A stretch of 64,000 nt of DNA, taken from assembly GCA_905183005.1 (NCBI GenBank), contig CAJJDO010000061.1, positions 381,338 through 445,337 on the forward strand. The letters run 5' to 3'. Shown here in pieces: positions 1 through 11,800 of this stretch. The first letter of the stretch is position 1, and each line of letters opens with the position of its first letter. The position numbers and the translations under genes were made by a program. This DNA comes from Paramecium pentaurelia. Its lineage: Eukaryota > Ciliophora > Oligohymenophorea > Peniculida > Parameciidae. The notes beneath the pieces are model-generated. The model did no database searches and was not told the origin of the DNA. It saw nothing but the letters and a program-made list of their open reading frames with translations.

Positions 1-22
1 AGATTTTTTTATTTATTTAAAA

Positions 23-1458
23 ATGAATTACATAAGAGAAAAGGTTTCTGGGAAAAAGAAACGTTTAATATAAGAGGGATATAATCTTGATCTAACTTAT
101 GTTACAAAAAGAATAATTGCAATGAGTTATCCTGGAGAAGGATTTGAAGGTTTCTATAGAAATCCAATAGATTAGGTTGGTGAAACCTTTATTCTAATTA
201 GGTTGCTGCCTATTTAAATACACAACATAATTAAGACTATATGGTTTTCAATTTAAGCTGTAGGAAATATGACTTTTCAAAATTTAAAGGAATAGTACAA
301 GATTGTTGGATATGGAAAGATCATCACTCACCTCCTTTAGATCTTCTATTTGAAATCTGTGATCTTATACATGGCTATTTAAAAGGTTAGATTTCTATTT
401 TGATTAGGCGACAAAATTAATGTAGTAGTAATACATTGTCTTGCTGGTAAAGGTAGAACAGGCACTATTATTTGTTGTTATTTACTATATACAGGGAAAT
501 TCAAAAGTGTGAAAGATGTGTTATATTATTATGGGAAAAAGAGATTTGAGAAAGAGGGTTTAGGAGTTAATTAACCTTGTTAAGTCAAATATGTAGAATA
601 CTTCTATAAACTTTTGACTATGGATTACGTAATCTATCCCACTGTTATTACTCTTAAAAGAATCATATTTTAAGGAAAGTAAGATTTATTTCAATATTAA
701 AATTACAGAGCTCCTGCATTTAGAATGAGGGGTGGTTGTAAACCATATATGTAAGTGATCTAAGTGAAAAATGATAAAGAATTATATTCAACTTAAAAAG
801 AAGCAATAAAATATAAAGGAATTTAGCATGATGTATATTTATAAGTATTTGTAATTAGTTATAACTGGATAAACCAATGCCTATTTATGGGGATATTTTA
901 ATAAAGGTATTTAATGAGGGAATGATAAAAGCAGAAAAAATGTTTAGACTAGCATTCAATACAGCATTTATAGATGATTCATGTTAAGAGTAATTAATAA
1001 TTATTTATAATTTAAGTTCATTATAATTTTCATTATTAGATTTGGATCCAAGTCAATTAAATAAGGATGAAAGATTTGATAAAAATTTTTAAGTGATTGT
1101 ATTTTTATTGTTTATATTAGATTAATAGATTAAAATAGAGAGATGTACAAAATGTAACAATCGAACAAGTTTTGATATGTTATGTGAAATTTGCAAAGCT
1201 TATTTATAAGATGAAGAGAAATAATGGATTAAAATAAATGCATTAATAAAATAATATAAAGTACCTGATGATAATTTGGCTACAGAATTATTATTTATAA
1301 AAAAAGAATATGATGATATTGATTATGCAATGTAATTAAAAAGAAGTGAAAAAGATGGTGATCCTAAAGATCTTTTAGAATTTGAAGAGAGAATAAGAGC
1401 AAAAACAATTATTTTTCCATTAGAATAAACATAATAATAATCATATATTTAATAATGA
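23..1458 (+). CDS. PTEN: PTEN-like phosphatidylinositol 3-phosphatase
   Basis: Dual-specificity phosphatase of the PTEN family, which removes the 3-phosphate of PIP3 at the plasma membrane. Seen: an N-terminus closely tracking PTEN (NLDLTY, IIAMSYPGEGFEGFYRN), a WPD-loop equivalent in WKDHHSPP, and the P-loop HCLAGKGRTG at about residues 122-131 with catalytic Cys and Arg intact. A C2-like segment follows (PIYGDILIKVF), then DPSQLNKDERFDKNF as in PTEN. Three introns (176-201, 386-407 and one of 26 nt near 825-850) give about 453 residues; an in-frame 30 nt intron near 1105 is possible. Odd: the C-terminal tail carries a CxxC-x9-CxxC tetracysteine (1144-1194) instead of the usual acidic PDZ-binding tail. 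Identity is firm; the tail function is unknown. Confidence 0.93.
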
Positions 1459-1715
1459 ATAAATGATATGCAAAATTAATGAATATTTATTAATATCTAA
1501 TTATATTAATATCTTTTATATAATTATTAATATTTATATAATATATAATAAATTTTTATATATATATAATACTTCTTTAAAGATAGTATTCTTGAACTTA
1601 TTGAAAATATATATTTTTTTCTTTAAATTAGAATAATATTAATAGATTAATGTAATAAATAATTATAATGAATGCTTTAAATGAATAATAAATATATTTT
1701 TGATTTGATCATATT

Positions 1716-2894
1716 TCATTTAGCTTTATTAATAGCTGATTAAAGTTCATCAGAAAAAGCTTAAGTCATCAAAACATCTAATGCTTTTTCTATAAAACCA
1801 ATTTCTCCACTAATGGCTGCTACTAAATCATCATGAATCTTTTGATTTTAAGAGAAATTATTATTTTCAGTAGTTAATCTATCTTAATAACCTTATAATT
1901 CTTTTCCTCTTGTATCTAATAATCTATTTGTATCTTCAATTTATACTAAATAAATAAATATATTATACATGATCTTTATTCTCTTTCAGCATATGCATCA
2001 CTATATTATTTTTCAAATACTTATTTTTCATTTTCTAATTGATTCATTCTATTTTCATGTAATAATTTCTATTAATCTTCATCATTGTATGCTGCTTATA
2101 AAGTTTCCACAAAATAACTTCTTAATGATTATAATAGATCAACCAATTACTTTTAAACCTCTCTATCAGCAAAGTTCTACTTTTCACTAATTTACATTAA
2201 TGCTTAAATTATTGATCCAATATAATCAGTAGATTTAGAGGATTTCTTTTATAGAAATAGAAGATGATCATTAATTTTATCAACTTCAATAAATGAACCC
2301 TAACTACATCTCTTAATATATTCAAGAGTATCATCAGTTGCTTTAATAGCTTCAGTAATTTCATTTGCTTATTATTAAAATTATGAATTCTATTCAGCTC
2401 TTAATGCTTCTGCATTCTTTTTAGCTACTTCATTTTTACCCATATTAGTTTTCAAAGTTGTTAAAATTTCATTTAATTCTTCTTTTCTAGGTTCATATTC
2501 TTAAGTTAATTTTTTCCTATCTCTATTAATAGCTAATCCACCTTCAGTTACCAATGACTCATACTAAATTCTACGTGCATTATGATCTCCTAGTCTATTT
2601 TACCACTATATTAAGTAATAATTATTACAATAGTGTTTTCTTCATTCAATCTATCCTCTTATTGACGACCAAAAGCTTTGAGAACTTCAATCAAGATGTC
2701 TACAGCACCAGAAGCCTCTAATTTTTGATAATGCTTATTACGTGCATCTCTAATTAAGCAAACTCAAACATCATCTTCCCTAATGGGCCAGATTATAGAA
2801 ATTATCTAACAGCAGTTTAAGCTTCTGTTGTGAGTGTGGCCTACTCATTCATTTATATAGCTAATGCAGTTGTAATAAATAAGGCAACTATCAT
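1716..2894 (-). CDS. Trichocyst matrix protein-like secretory protein
   Basis: Predicted secretory protein of about 370 residues. It starts with a signal peptide (MIVALFITTALAIQ) and continues as Gln/Glu/Asn-rich coiled coil, with a segment SGAVDILIEVLKAFG and a C-terminal stretch KIHDDLVAAISGEIGFIEKAL. This architecture fits the trichocyst matrix proteins, which are processed and crystallise in the dense-core secretory organelles of Paramecium. Three introns of 20, 23 and 23 nt restore one frame. Its start lies 32 bp from the divergent small membrane-protein gene. Assignment rests on architecture and remembered family style, not on an alignment; another secreted coiled-coil protein is possible. 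Confidence 0.65.
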
Positions 2895-2926
2895 TAATTC
2901 GTTTTTTAATAAAATAATAATTTATA

Positions 2927-3338
2927 ATGAAAATATTGCTAATTCCTGCTGCACTCTATTTTATTATTACTGGATGGTTCTTATTAACTGATTCTAAATT
3001 ACCATATTATCCATTTTAGCATGTCTTCTATTTAATTCCTTATGTAAAATACATATTTAATTAGCCATTAATCTAATCATTGGTAATCATCTTATTGGGA
3101 ATTTGTGTATTTTTAGATTAAAAGCGATTGTTATGTATTTTCATGTTGTTAGCCATTTCTGACATGATTATTATTTTATACTAAGCCTATTCTCTATACA
3201 TGTAAGAATTGAGTGAGGCACTTAATCAGTAACAATCGAATTTTATAGTTAAGTGTTGGATATAAATGCTTTCTCTTAGGCATAATCTTGGAATCAATGA
3301 GAAACAATGTGGAATAATAAATAAGCAAATAAAAATGA
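2927..3338 (+). CDS. Small multi-pass membrane protein, unknown
   Basis: About 128 residues after removing a 25 nt intron (3255-3279). The N-terminus is a hydrophobic segment (LLIPAALYFIITGWFLL), followed by two more hydrophobic stretches (LVIILLGICVFL and LLCIFMLLAISDMIIILY) and a polar Gln-rich tail. It probably spans the membrane two or three times. No family recognised. Without the intron the frame would run to 3463 and overlap the next gene start at 3405; the spliced form leaves a normal 66 bp spacer, so I prefer it. Confidence 0.6.
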
Positions 3339-3404
3339 TTGAGATTTTGTGTTTGTTTATTTATATCATATAAGTTATTTAAATATTTTTGGATTTAAAC
3401 TAAA

Positions 3405-4549
3405 ATGGGAATAAGACAATCAGCTGCAATAAAATAAGACTTTATATAACTTAATTGTAATGATTTCATATCATATTGTATAAAATAGAGAAGAAAATAT
3501 CATTATCTGGATTCACTTTTAAGGGACTATTAGAACATCATAGCAGAGGTTACATTTATAATTGGATTGTTGAATAGGATGGCAACCCTGATTTATTAGT
3601 AATGAAGATGATACCAAAATTACAATTATATAATGAAAAGAAGATAAAAGCATATATTAGAGAATTATTCATGATGGTTTCATTACAATTTCCTTTTTTA
3701 ATCCAACCATTTTATGCATTTTAAGACACATACAATTTGTATTTGGTTTTAGAATATGTTCCTGGTGGAGATTTAAGAACTTAATTAAAGTTATAAACAA
3801 TGAATGAAGGAGAAGCAAGTATAAAATAAATATTAAGAGAGAATAGAAATGTTGATAGCTCAATTATTAATAGCATTAAACTTTTTACATTAAAAAAGAG
3901 TAATTCACACAAATCTAAATCCATGTAATATTCTTTTGGATAACAGTGGTTATATTAAATTATATGGTTTACACTCTTCTAGTTGTGGTGGTTAATTTAG
4001 AATTGAAGATGATATATCTGAGTATATGGCCCCAGAAGTATTATTAAGGGAAGAATTTGGATTTGAAGCAGATTATTATTCAATAGGTGTTTTATTATAT
4101 GAAATAATGGCATAAAGAGTAAGAAATATAATTAATATAAAAATTAGAAAATGTATGAATACAATTCAATTGATGATATGATTGATAATATTATCAATAA
4201 ATAAGTATCTGTTAAGAAATCAGAATTATCTGAAGGTTGGTCTTTGGATGCAGCAGATTTTATAAATAAATTAATTTAAAAAGATCCCAAAAATCGTTTA
4301 GGTTATTATGGATTTTAAGATATAAAAAAACATATATGGATGGAAGGAGTGTAATGGTAAAAAATAGAAGAGAAGATTCTTGTAAATACTTTTATACCTA
4401 AATAAGTGCCATATTCTACAACTATACATAAATAGCCTCCTCATACACATGCAATAGTAGAGACATAGGATTTTTAGAATTTGTTTAGTTTATTTTAATA
4501 TAGATGGGATGAAGAAGTAAAAGAAATAGATTATTCTAGATTTATATGA
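3405..4549 (+). CDS. AGC-type protein kinase fold, predicted pseudokinase
   Basis: About 351 residues after three introns (32, 28 and 29 nt), starting MGIRQSAAIK. Kinase landmarks: ATP-lysine context LLVMKMIPK near residue 55, hinge LVLEYVPGGDLRTQL, SEYMAPEVLL in the activation segment, the DYYSIGVLLYEIM helix, KDPKNRLG, and an AGC-style tail ending FQYRWDEEVKEIDYSRF. The order and tail resemble cyclic-nucleotide-dependent kinases. Key residues are missing: the HRD motif reads HTNLNPCN (about residue 147, no catalytic Asp) and the DFG position reads YGL (about residue 165). The glycine loop is also poor. A regulatory or scaffolding role is inferred. Its stop lies 4 bp from the convergent eIF2A stop. 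Confidence 0.88.
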
Positions 4550-4553
4550 TCTA

Positions 4554-6002
4554 TCATTATTATTATTATTTTTGTTTTCTTACTCTTTTCTTCTTTTCTT
4601 TTGGAGGTTCATAACCAGGAGGATAATTATTGTTTGATTATTTTCCAAATGTTTCATCAACTTATAATACTCTAGCACCTTCTCCTGCTTTCATAGCTCT
4701 CATTTATTATGCAAGTGGATTATCAGCAAAAGCAATGAATTATTTTTTTGGTGGTTCTTATTAAACTTATTTAATAGGTGTAGGAGGTCTTTCTTCAAAT
4801 TTAATATTTGAAGGTCTAAATTAAACATCATATAATTCCAAAAACTTTCTATTGATTATTTCTTTACCATGATAATCAAAAAGTGAATATTAATTATCTA
4901 CATTCATTCTTGGTGTTACTTTTGCACAAACATAATATCTACTACATGGTGACCAATGACATAAACTGGCTGATTTGTATTTGTTATTACTAATTTATTT
5001 AAGTGTTTTAGCATCCCATATATGAATAGAACCATCTAAATTACCAAATCCACAAATCATTACAAATCTACCATTTCCCCATATAATTTTATTTTTATGG
5101 TCTTTTCCAAATTCAAATAATGGTTTACAAGTATTATCATACATAACTGCACCTGAAGGCATAAAACCAGATAATAAAATAAATTCCTTTGAAGATGGTG
5201 ACCATTCAACATGATGAATAGGTCCTTCATAAGTTGGTAATTCTCTAAGTGCATTTTTTGGAAAATCATAAAATAAAACTTAATTTTATCCAAAATAACT
5301 TTTATTTGTATTGTCTTCATGAAATCCTTTATTTATTAATAATGATTATCCATTTGGTGACCATATAACTTCTAAATCACTAGTTTAATGTAATTTCTTT
5401 TCATATTTAATTTTACCATTTATATCAACTATCTTTAAATATGATTCTTTAATATTGAAATCCATTAAACTATAACAAACTACTAAAGGTTTTGGTGTAT
5501 TAGGTTATACACTAAAATAATCACAATTTCCAATATCAGTTTAATAAACACATTTATTATCAGCATAACAATGTAATTTTTAATTCTATATCATAAAATA
5601 ATATTGATCATCAGATGAATACTTTAAGATAGGCCAAGCTTCTCTTTTGAAACTTTTAATGTTGAAATTGATTCCCTTTTATTCTAATGAAGGAAACATT
5701 AATATTTGTAATTAAAATGATTGCTAATCCAATTTATCAATTATTATAAGATGTTATTTTGATTCTGTAAGATGAATATTCTATAAATTTGTAAATTCTA
5801 ATTCCTTTATTTATTATTTATAATCATGGAGCTTGATAGATTATTTATTAAACATAATTATATGATTTTCCAAAACGATCAATTAGACATTTCCATCTTA
5901 ATTAATCAATTGCATTTCCTCATCTGTCTTAGCCAACATATTGCATAAATAAACTCCATTTTTATTCCTAATTACCAATTGATGAGGAATATTTTGCTCC
6001 AT
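4554..6002 (-). CDS. EIF2A: Translation initiation factor eIF2A-like WD-repeat protein
   Basis: Intronless 482-residue ORF from ATG at 6002 to TGA. It reads as an eIF2A beta-propeller: repeated WSPNGQSLLI, VEWSPSSKEFILLSG, FGNLDGSIHIWD and WSPCSRYYVCAKVTPRM blades, the last matching the CAPR-type blade of eIF2A. A basic, Pro-rich tail follows (GYEPPKEKKKRVRKQ). eIF2A is a non-canonical initiator-tRNA carrier acting in the cytosol. Length is somewhat shorter than animal eIF2A (about 585) because the tail is short. Convergent with the pseudokinase upstream and 46 bp downstream of the trichocyst gene start-to-stop order on the same strand. A close alternative is eIF3B, but the CAPR-type blade and length favour eIF2A. 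Confidence 0.88.
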
Positions 6003-6048
6003 AATTAATTTATAATTAAATAATTTATTATTATTTCTAGATCCAGAA

Positions 6049-7374
6049 TCATTTGTAATCTGCCACTCCTTCTAATGTCTTCATTACTCTCTTAAACTGT
6101 CCTCCTTTCTATTCCATAGCCTCTAATAGTAACCCAACTGTATTCAATTACTCTTCCCTAAGGTCAATCACGAATTTACAGTTATCTTTTTTCAATTTTA
6201 TAAGCTGATTCCTAATCATTACACATTTCAATCTTTGTTTATAACAAGTCTTTGTTATTATTAATAGAAAATCTAGTTAAATCTTCACTCTATTCCAATG
6301 AACTCAATTACTAACTTAAAGCAGCAGATTCATTTCCCAATTATCCTATTTCAACATCAGCTTATTGTTTTTATTTATTTATCAATTTTAATGTTTAAAT
6401 AATAACATCTCCTTTGCTATCATCTGCCTTTTCCTCTCTCCTCTTTACTTAAGCAATCCAATCTAAAACACTAGAAGTGATATCAATCACTTAACTAGCT
6501 AATTTATTTAGAGTTTCTTCTGAATCATCATACATAATATTTCCTTCCTTTATATCATGCATCTATTAACATAAATCTTCAATTCCTTAAACCAATTAAG
6601 TAACTCCATTCTGAATATAAATTTATATTCATACCATTTCTAATCCAGTCTTAACCCTTTAAATAGCAACAATGATTTATATGAATGCATATTTTTCATT
6701 ATGTTATCTTTCCTCTTCTTCTTCATCATAATCATCATCATCATTAAATGGAGTTTCATCATCATCCCAATATTAATTATCTCTAACAGCAGCCTTTCTC
6801 TATCTATTTTATCTTTGTGACAAATAAGCAATAAATTTATTCCTGATTTCTACAATAACTACCATAGCTTTATCTAATTAATCTTAATTATAATTGAAAA
6901 ATGATTATTCTGCCTCTCTTAATTCAATATATCTAGTTTCTTAGTGATCAAGTTCTTATCTCATTTTATTTTTCTAATGAAAACGATGTATTATTAGATC
7001 ATAACGAGGTTATTTACGTGTCTTTGTTATTTAAATATCTCTCTATATATATTATATTTTATTCAATTACTAATTTACGATTCAATTCCTCATCATTAGT
7101 TTTTAATTCTTTTATTTCTTAATTGCATTTCTCTTATGACTATTTGAACTATTATACTCCTTCCTCTAATCTTCTATCTACATTATTATAAAAGTTGGCA
7201 ATGTCTCTAATTATCTTCTCAACTGGGTCATTTATTTATATTTTCTCTAAAAATGATCGACCAAATTCAGTTTATTTCATCTACATATTTTTGAGTTATT
7301 ACTTATTTTAATGTACTTTCTAAATCAGATCCCATTACACCTATGAATAGCAACACATATATGAATTGCTTCAT
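6049..7374 (-). CDS. Trichocyst matrix protein-like secretory protein
   Basis: About 405 residues after four introns (22, 28, 24 and 34 nt). I chose the upstream ATG at 7374 because it adds a signal peptide (MKQFIYVLLFIGVMG); a downstream ATG at 7335 would lose it. The mature start TEFGRSFLEKIQINDPVEKI followed by a Glu/Gln-rich helical region is typical of trichocyst matrix proteins, which fill Paramecium dense-core secretory vesicles. A strongly acidic patch (WDDDETPFNDDDDYDEEEEE, near 6710-6780) separates two coiled-coil halves and could be a calcium-binding or processing region (inference). The start is 29 bp from the divergent ULK-type kinase. Confidence 0.72.
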
Positions 7375-7403
7375 TATTATTATTATTATAAAAACGATTA
7401 AAT

Positions 7404-8834
7404 ATGAATGTTCAAGTTGGTAAGTTTTAATTCAATTCTCGTTTTTGTTTAGGAGAAGGTGCCTATGGAAAAGTGTTTTTGGGTTAAGATACTGAAAACA
7501 ATGATCAAGTAGCTATCAAATAAATAGACACTAAATTCATTGAATAATAAGACAAGTATATTAAATAACAGATTATTAATGAAATTGAAATTCTCAAAAA
7601 ATGCAATCATCCAAACATTGTTAGATTTATAGATTTGATTGATACTCCTAAATATATTTACATTATTATAGAATATTGTAAAGATGGAGATCTAAAAGAA
7701 CTTTTGAATTAAAAAAGATTAAGTGAAGTAGAATCATTTGATGTACTTAGACAAATTGTTGAAGGATTCAAAGAATTATAAAAACATAGTATAATTCATA
7801 GAGATTTGAAACCAGCTAATATATTAATAAATAATGGAATTTTCAAAATTGCAGATTTTGGTTTTGCAAAGATTGTTAATAATTATTCAAGTACAAATAT
7901 GCTTAAATCTTTGGTTGGATCACCCTATTATATGGCACCTTAATTACTTGGTTATTAATAATATTGTTTCAAATGTGATATTTGGTCATTAGCAGTTATT
8001 TATTTTGAAATGATTTTTGGAAATCTTCCTTGGTTAGCAAGTGATCCATAATCTTTATTAAAAAAGATATTAAGTTAACCAATCATAGAAAAATTAAAAT
8101 AAGCAAAAATTAGTTAATTTAGTATGTACTTTTTAGAAAAAACATTAACAATAGATGAATTTAGAAGACCTAATTGGTAAGAAGTTGTTTAGATGATCAA
8201 TACATCACCATTAATGAAAGCTGATAAAAATTCAATTCCATAACCATAATCTTAAAGTAAAACAAATATTTTAGAAGTAAGTGCATCATGTGATACAAAA
8301 TCAAATATCAATTCAATATAACCAGAATAATAAAAGAAAAGATAAGAAATAATATTTAAACATTATATATGTTAAGAAATATTTGTAAATAAATCAGAGA
8401 TTTTATAATTTTGTGATGGAAATAATGTATTATTAAAATTAGCATTTTGTTTATCAAAATGGGTATTAGTTTTGAGTCAATAATTATTAAAAGAATTACC
8501 AGAATTAAAAAGAGAACATGAATTTTATGTACAGTTTATGCATGATATTGAAGAATTAAGATTATCATGTGAATTTACTATTGAAAGAGTTCCTTAGATT
8601 TGTTAGGATTATTGTATAGAATATTTAACAATAGCATAAAGGAATTTGTAAAATATGAGTGAAACATACTTATTAGTGTTAACAGAATATTTAATTAATT
8701 TTGCAAGAGTTTTAAGAGATGGAAAAGATTCACCTATTGATTATGAAGAATTGGCTTAAAGTAAATTGAATGACTACGATTTTTAATTATATCATGATAT
8801 TTTACAGACGAATTTGAGTGCCATCGTTATTTGA
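7404..8834 (+). CDS. ULK/ATG1-family-like serine/threonine kinase
   Basis: About 465 residues with one 33 nt intron (7420-7452) splitting the glycine loop (GEGAYGKVFLG). Active-kinase motifs are complete: VAIKQID, HRDLKPANILI near residue 120, ADFGFAK, GSPYYMAPQLL, CDIWSLAVIYFEM and a RRPNW in subdomain XI. The activation-segment style (SLVGSPYYMAP) and the helical C-terminal half (about residues 290-465) resemble ULK/ATG1 and related STE/ULK kinases that control autophagy or, in other branches, cilia. Assignment to the kinase superfamily is certain; the exact subfamily is inferred. It sits tandem with the CPC1 gene, 28 bp upstream of its start. Confidence 0.85.
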
Positions 8835-8862
8835 TTTGATAAATTTTTTATTATAATTATAA

Positions 8863-11800
8863 ATGTCGTAACTTCTAATGGTGTGGTTAAATGATGAAGT
8901 ATAATTAAGTAAGAAGGTAACATCATTCGAACATGATTTCAGTAATGGATATCTTTTTGGTGAATTATTGAGCAAATTCAATCAATAGCTAAATTTTGAA
9001 GAATTCTCAAATAAGTAAAAAAATAAGGTAATGAGATAGAGATGTTCGAGAGGCTAAAATGAAGAATTTCTAATTACTTGAACCAACATTTAAGACATTA
9101 CATATTTCATTTAATTTTTAGATGGCAGATTAAGTTATAAAATGTAAAAAAGGAGTGGCTATGCAATTATTATATTAATTATAAATGGTATGAGAGATAT
9201 GATATTTTATAAGTAATTGTAAAAAGTGAATGATCCACATGATGTGATGATGCATGCTAAAACAGGGAAATATAATGTGATTTAACCTCTAATGGTCATT
9301 AGATAACCAAAAGATTAATTCGATAAAATGGAATAAGATTTTTTTATATAGAAATTGAATGAAAGAAATAAGGCTTAAAAAGATGTAAATTTAGAGAAAC
9401 ATTTAGGCAAATTTACAACATTTGCTATTTAATAGGCAGAAAAAGAGAGAAGATTAAAAATAAAGGAAGAAACAGAAGAGAGGAATTTAAAAGAAGAAAT
9501 GCGTAAGATTCAATTAAATAAATTATAAAGAAATATGGCATTTATGGAAGATTGGAATTAAAAAGGAATTGAAAATTGGAAGAAAAATTAATAGATTAGA
9601 TATAAAAATAAAGTAAATGATGATAAATTTAAATCAACAATGCAAAAAATAGCAGAAGATAGATTAGTATAAACTTAAGAGTTTTTGAAAAGTGAAATGG
9701 AATAATAGATTGAATAATTTGAAAATAGATAAAAAGATGAACCTGTTAGTTTAGGATTAAGAAATAAAATGATGAATGAATTTTTAAGAAAAGAGAGAGA
9801 TAAAAGAAGAAGGAAAATGATTGTAGATTAAGAGAAATAGACAGATGAATTATAAAGAAGAGAATATTGTGTTTTAGAGAAACTTAAATAATAGAGTAGA
9901 TAAGAAAAAGAAATTATGTATGAAATATGGAGAGCATTTTAATGTAAAGAAGTAATTTGTGAAAATAGAAAATTAAGAGATGAGAACTATAGAAATAAAT
10001 AAGAATTAAATGTTATTAATTAGAAATTTAAAGAAGAAGAAATGTTAAGATCATTATAATAAGAATTTAATGAAGAAATTGAATTATAATAAAAAAGATA
10101 ATTAGAAATTAATGTTGAATATAAATTATTGATTAGATAATAGAATTATGAAAAATGTAGAAAATTAGTTGAAATTCTATTTGAAATTGAAGAATAAGTT
10201 TATGAACATCTATAAAATCATGATTCAAATTAAATAAATGAATAATTCACTAGAGAAAATAATCATTTATTTGAATAAGGAATGGATTTAATACCATATA
10301 AAAGATTTAGAACATATGATCCCATCAACGAAATGAAAAAATAAGAGAATTAAAATTATAAATAAAAAATGTTTTTAGCTAAAATGGAGATGTAAGATTA
10401 CTTAGAAGGTACTGGAGCATGGAATATTTATTAAGCATAGAATAATTATACTCTAGGAAATTTAGTGAGATATTTAATTGAAAGTTAATTTGAAATTATT
10501 AATACAGAACAAATAGAACTCAATATACCTTATGTTCCATTTAGAGGATCTGTGATAGGATTTGCATTTAGTGGTAAAAGTACTATAAGTGAATTATTAA
10601 GTAAGAAATATGGAATTACTTTATTATATGTTGATGTTATAATAAATGAATTATTAGAATATATAAGTAAATATTAATAAGGAGAAGAACATTCATAGAT
10701 TTGGGATCAATAATAAATTGAATTAGGTCAATCTATATCTAATTATTTATTAGAAGGAGAAAATATTCCTGATGAATTATATATTAAAGCTATTGTATAA
10801 AAGATTAAAAGAACCTTTGAATAGTAAACATTTGAATAGATTTATGAGGAATAAAAAGAGAAATGTCAAAATCATAATGTTAAAATGATAAAAACTATTG
10901 ATGATTTCAATGATGATGGTATTAATTGGGAGGATTTTCATAGAAATAACATGATAAATAATAAACCATATTGTAAAGGTTGGTTATTAGTTGGTTTTCC
11001 TCATACTTATGATTAAGCAAAATTATTGGAAAAATATCTAACAAATATACAACCATAAGATGAACCTACAGCATTATAAGCTAGATTAGATGAAGCAGCT
11101 AGGATTGTTAAACCAAATGAATATTAAAAGGTTCCAAGAAGTAAATAAGAGAGTGGAGTAGGAGTTTGTGTATATTTAGAAATGCCATCTAATGAAATGT
11201 GTTTAAGAAGAGCTATTGGTAGAAGATATGATAATCATAATCATTCTTTATATCATTTAGATTCTAATCCTCCTCCTGTTGACAATGCTCCTTTAATTGA
11301 AAGAATTCAACCTTTATATGAAGTTGACAATCTTCAATAATAGATTTCAGATAAAAATTCATATTTTATGACTTAAATAGAAGGAGTTAAAAATTGGTAT
11401 AATAGTTTTGAATCTAAATTTGGTTCAAATATATAAAATGCATTTATAACAATTGATGCATCTAATAATTATGAAAGAGTATTTTATGATATAGATTAAG
11501 TATTTTAAAACTTTCTTTAAATTCAAGTTAATTAAATTTAATAGAAATATGAGAATCAATAAAATAAAATATTAGAACAAGAAGAATTACTTAAATAATA
11601 ATAAGAATAAGAAGAATTAGATAAGAAATGTTAATTTAAATAAGTTTAATTAGATACATTACCTATGAAATAGCCAAATTAAACATTATTAAAATATTTA
11701 AATAGTTTTTGGAATCTTATTGAAAATAAATATATGTCACTTTAAAATATTTTCAAGGGATTTAGAGAATAAAGAGAATTTATTACTAATTATTAAATGG

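Noticed and set aside
6640..6831. Minus-strand frame with poly-Met/Lys
   Set aside because: Out-of-register reading of the acidic region of the trichocyst gene.
7335..7374. Start of the second trichocyst gene at 7335
   Set aside because: The in-frame ATG at 7374 adds a proper signal peptide.
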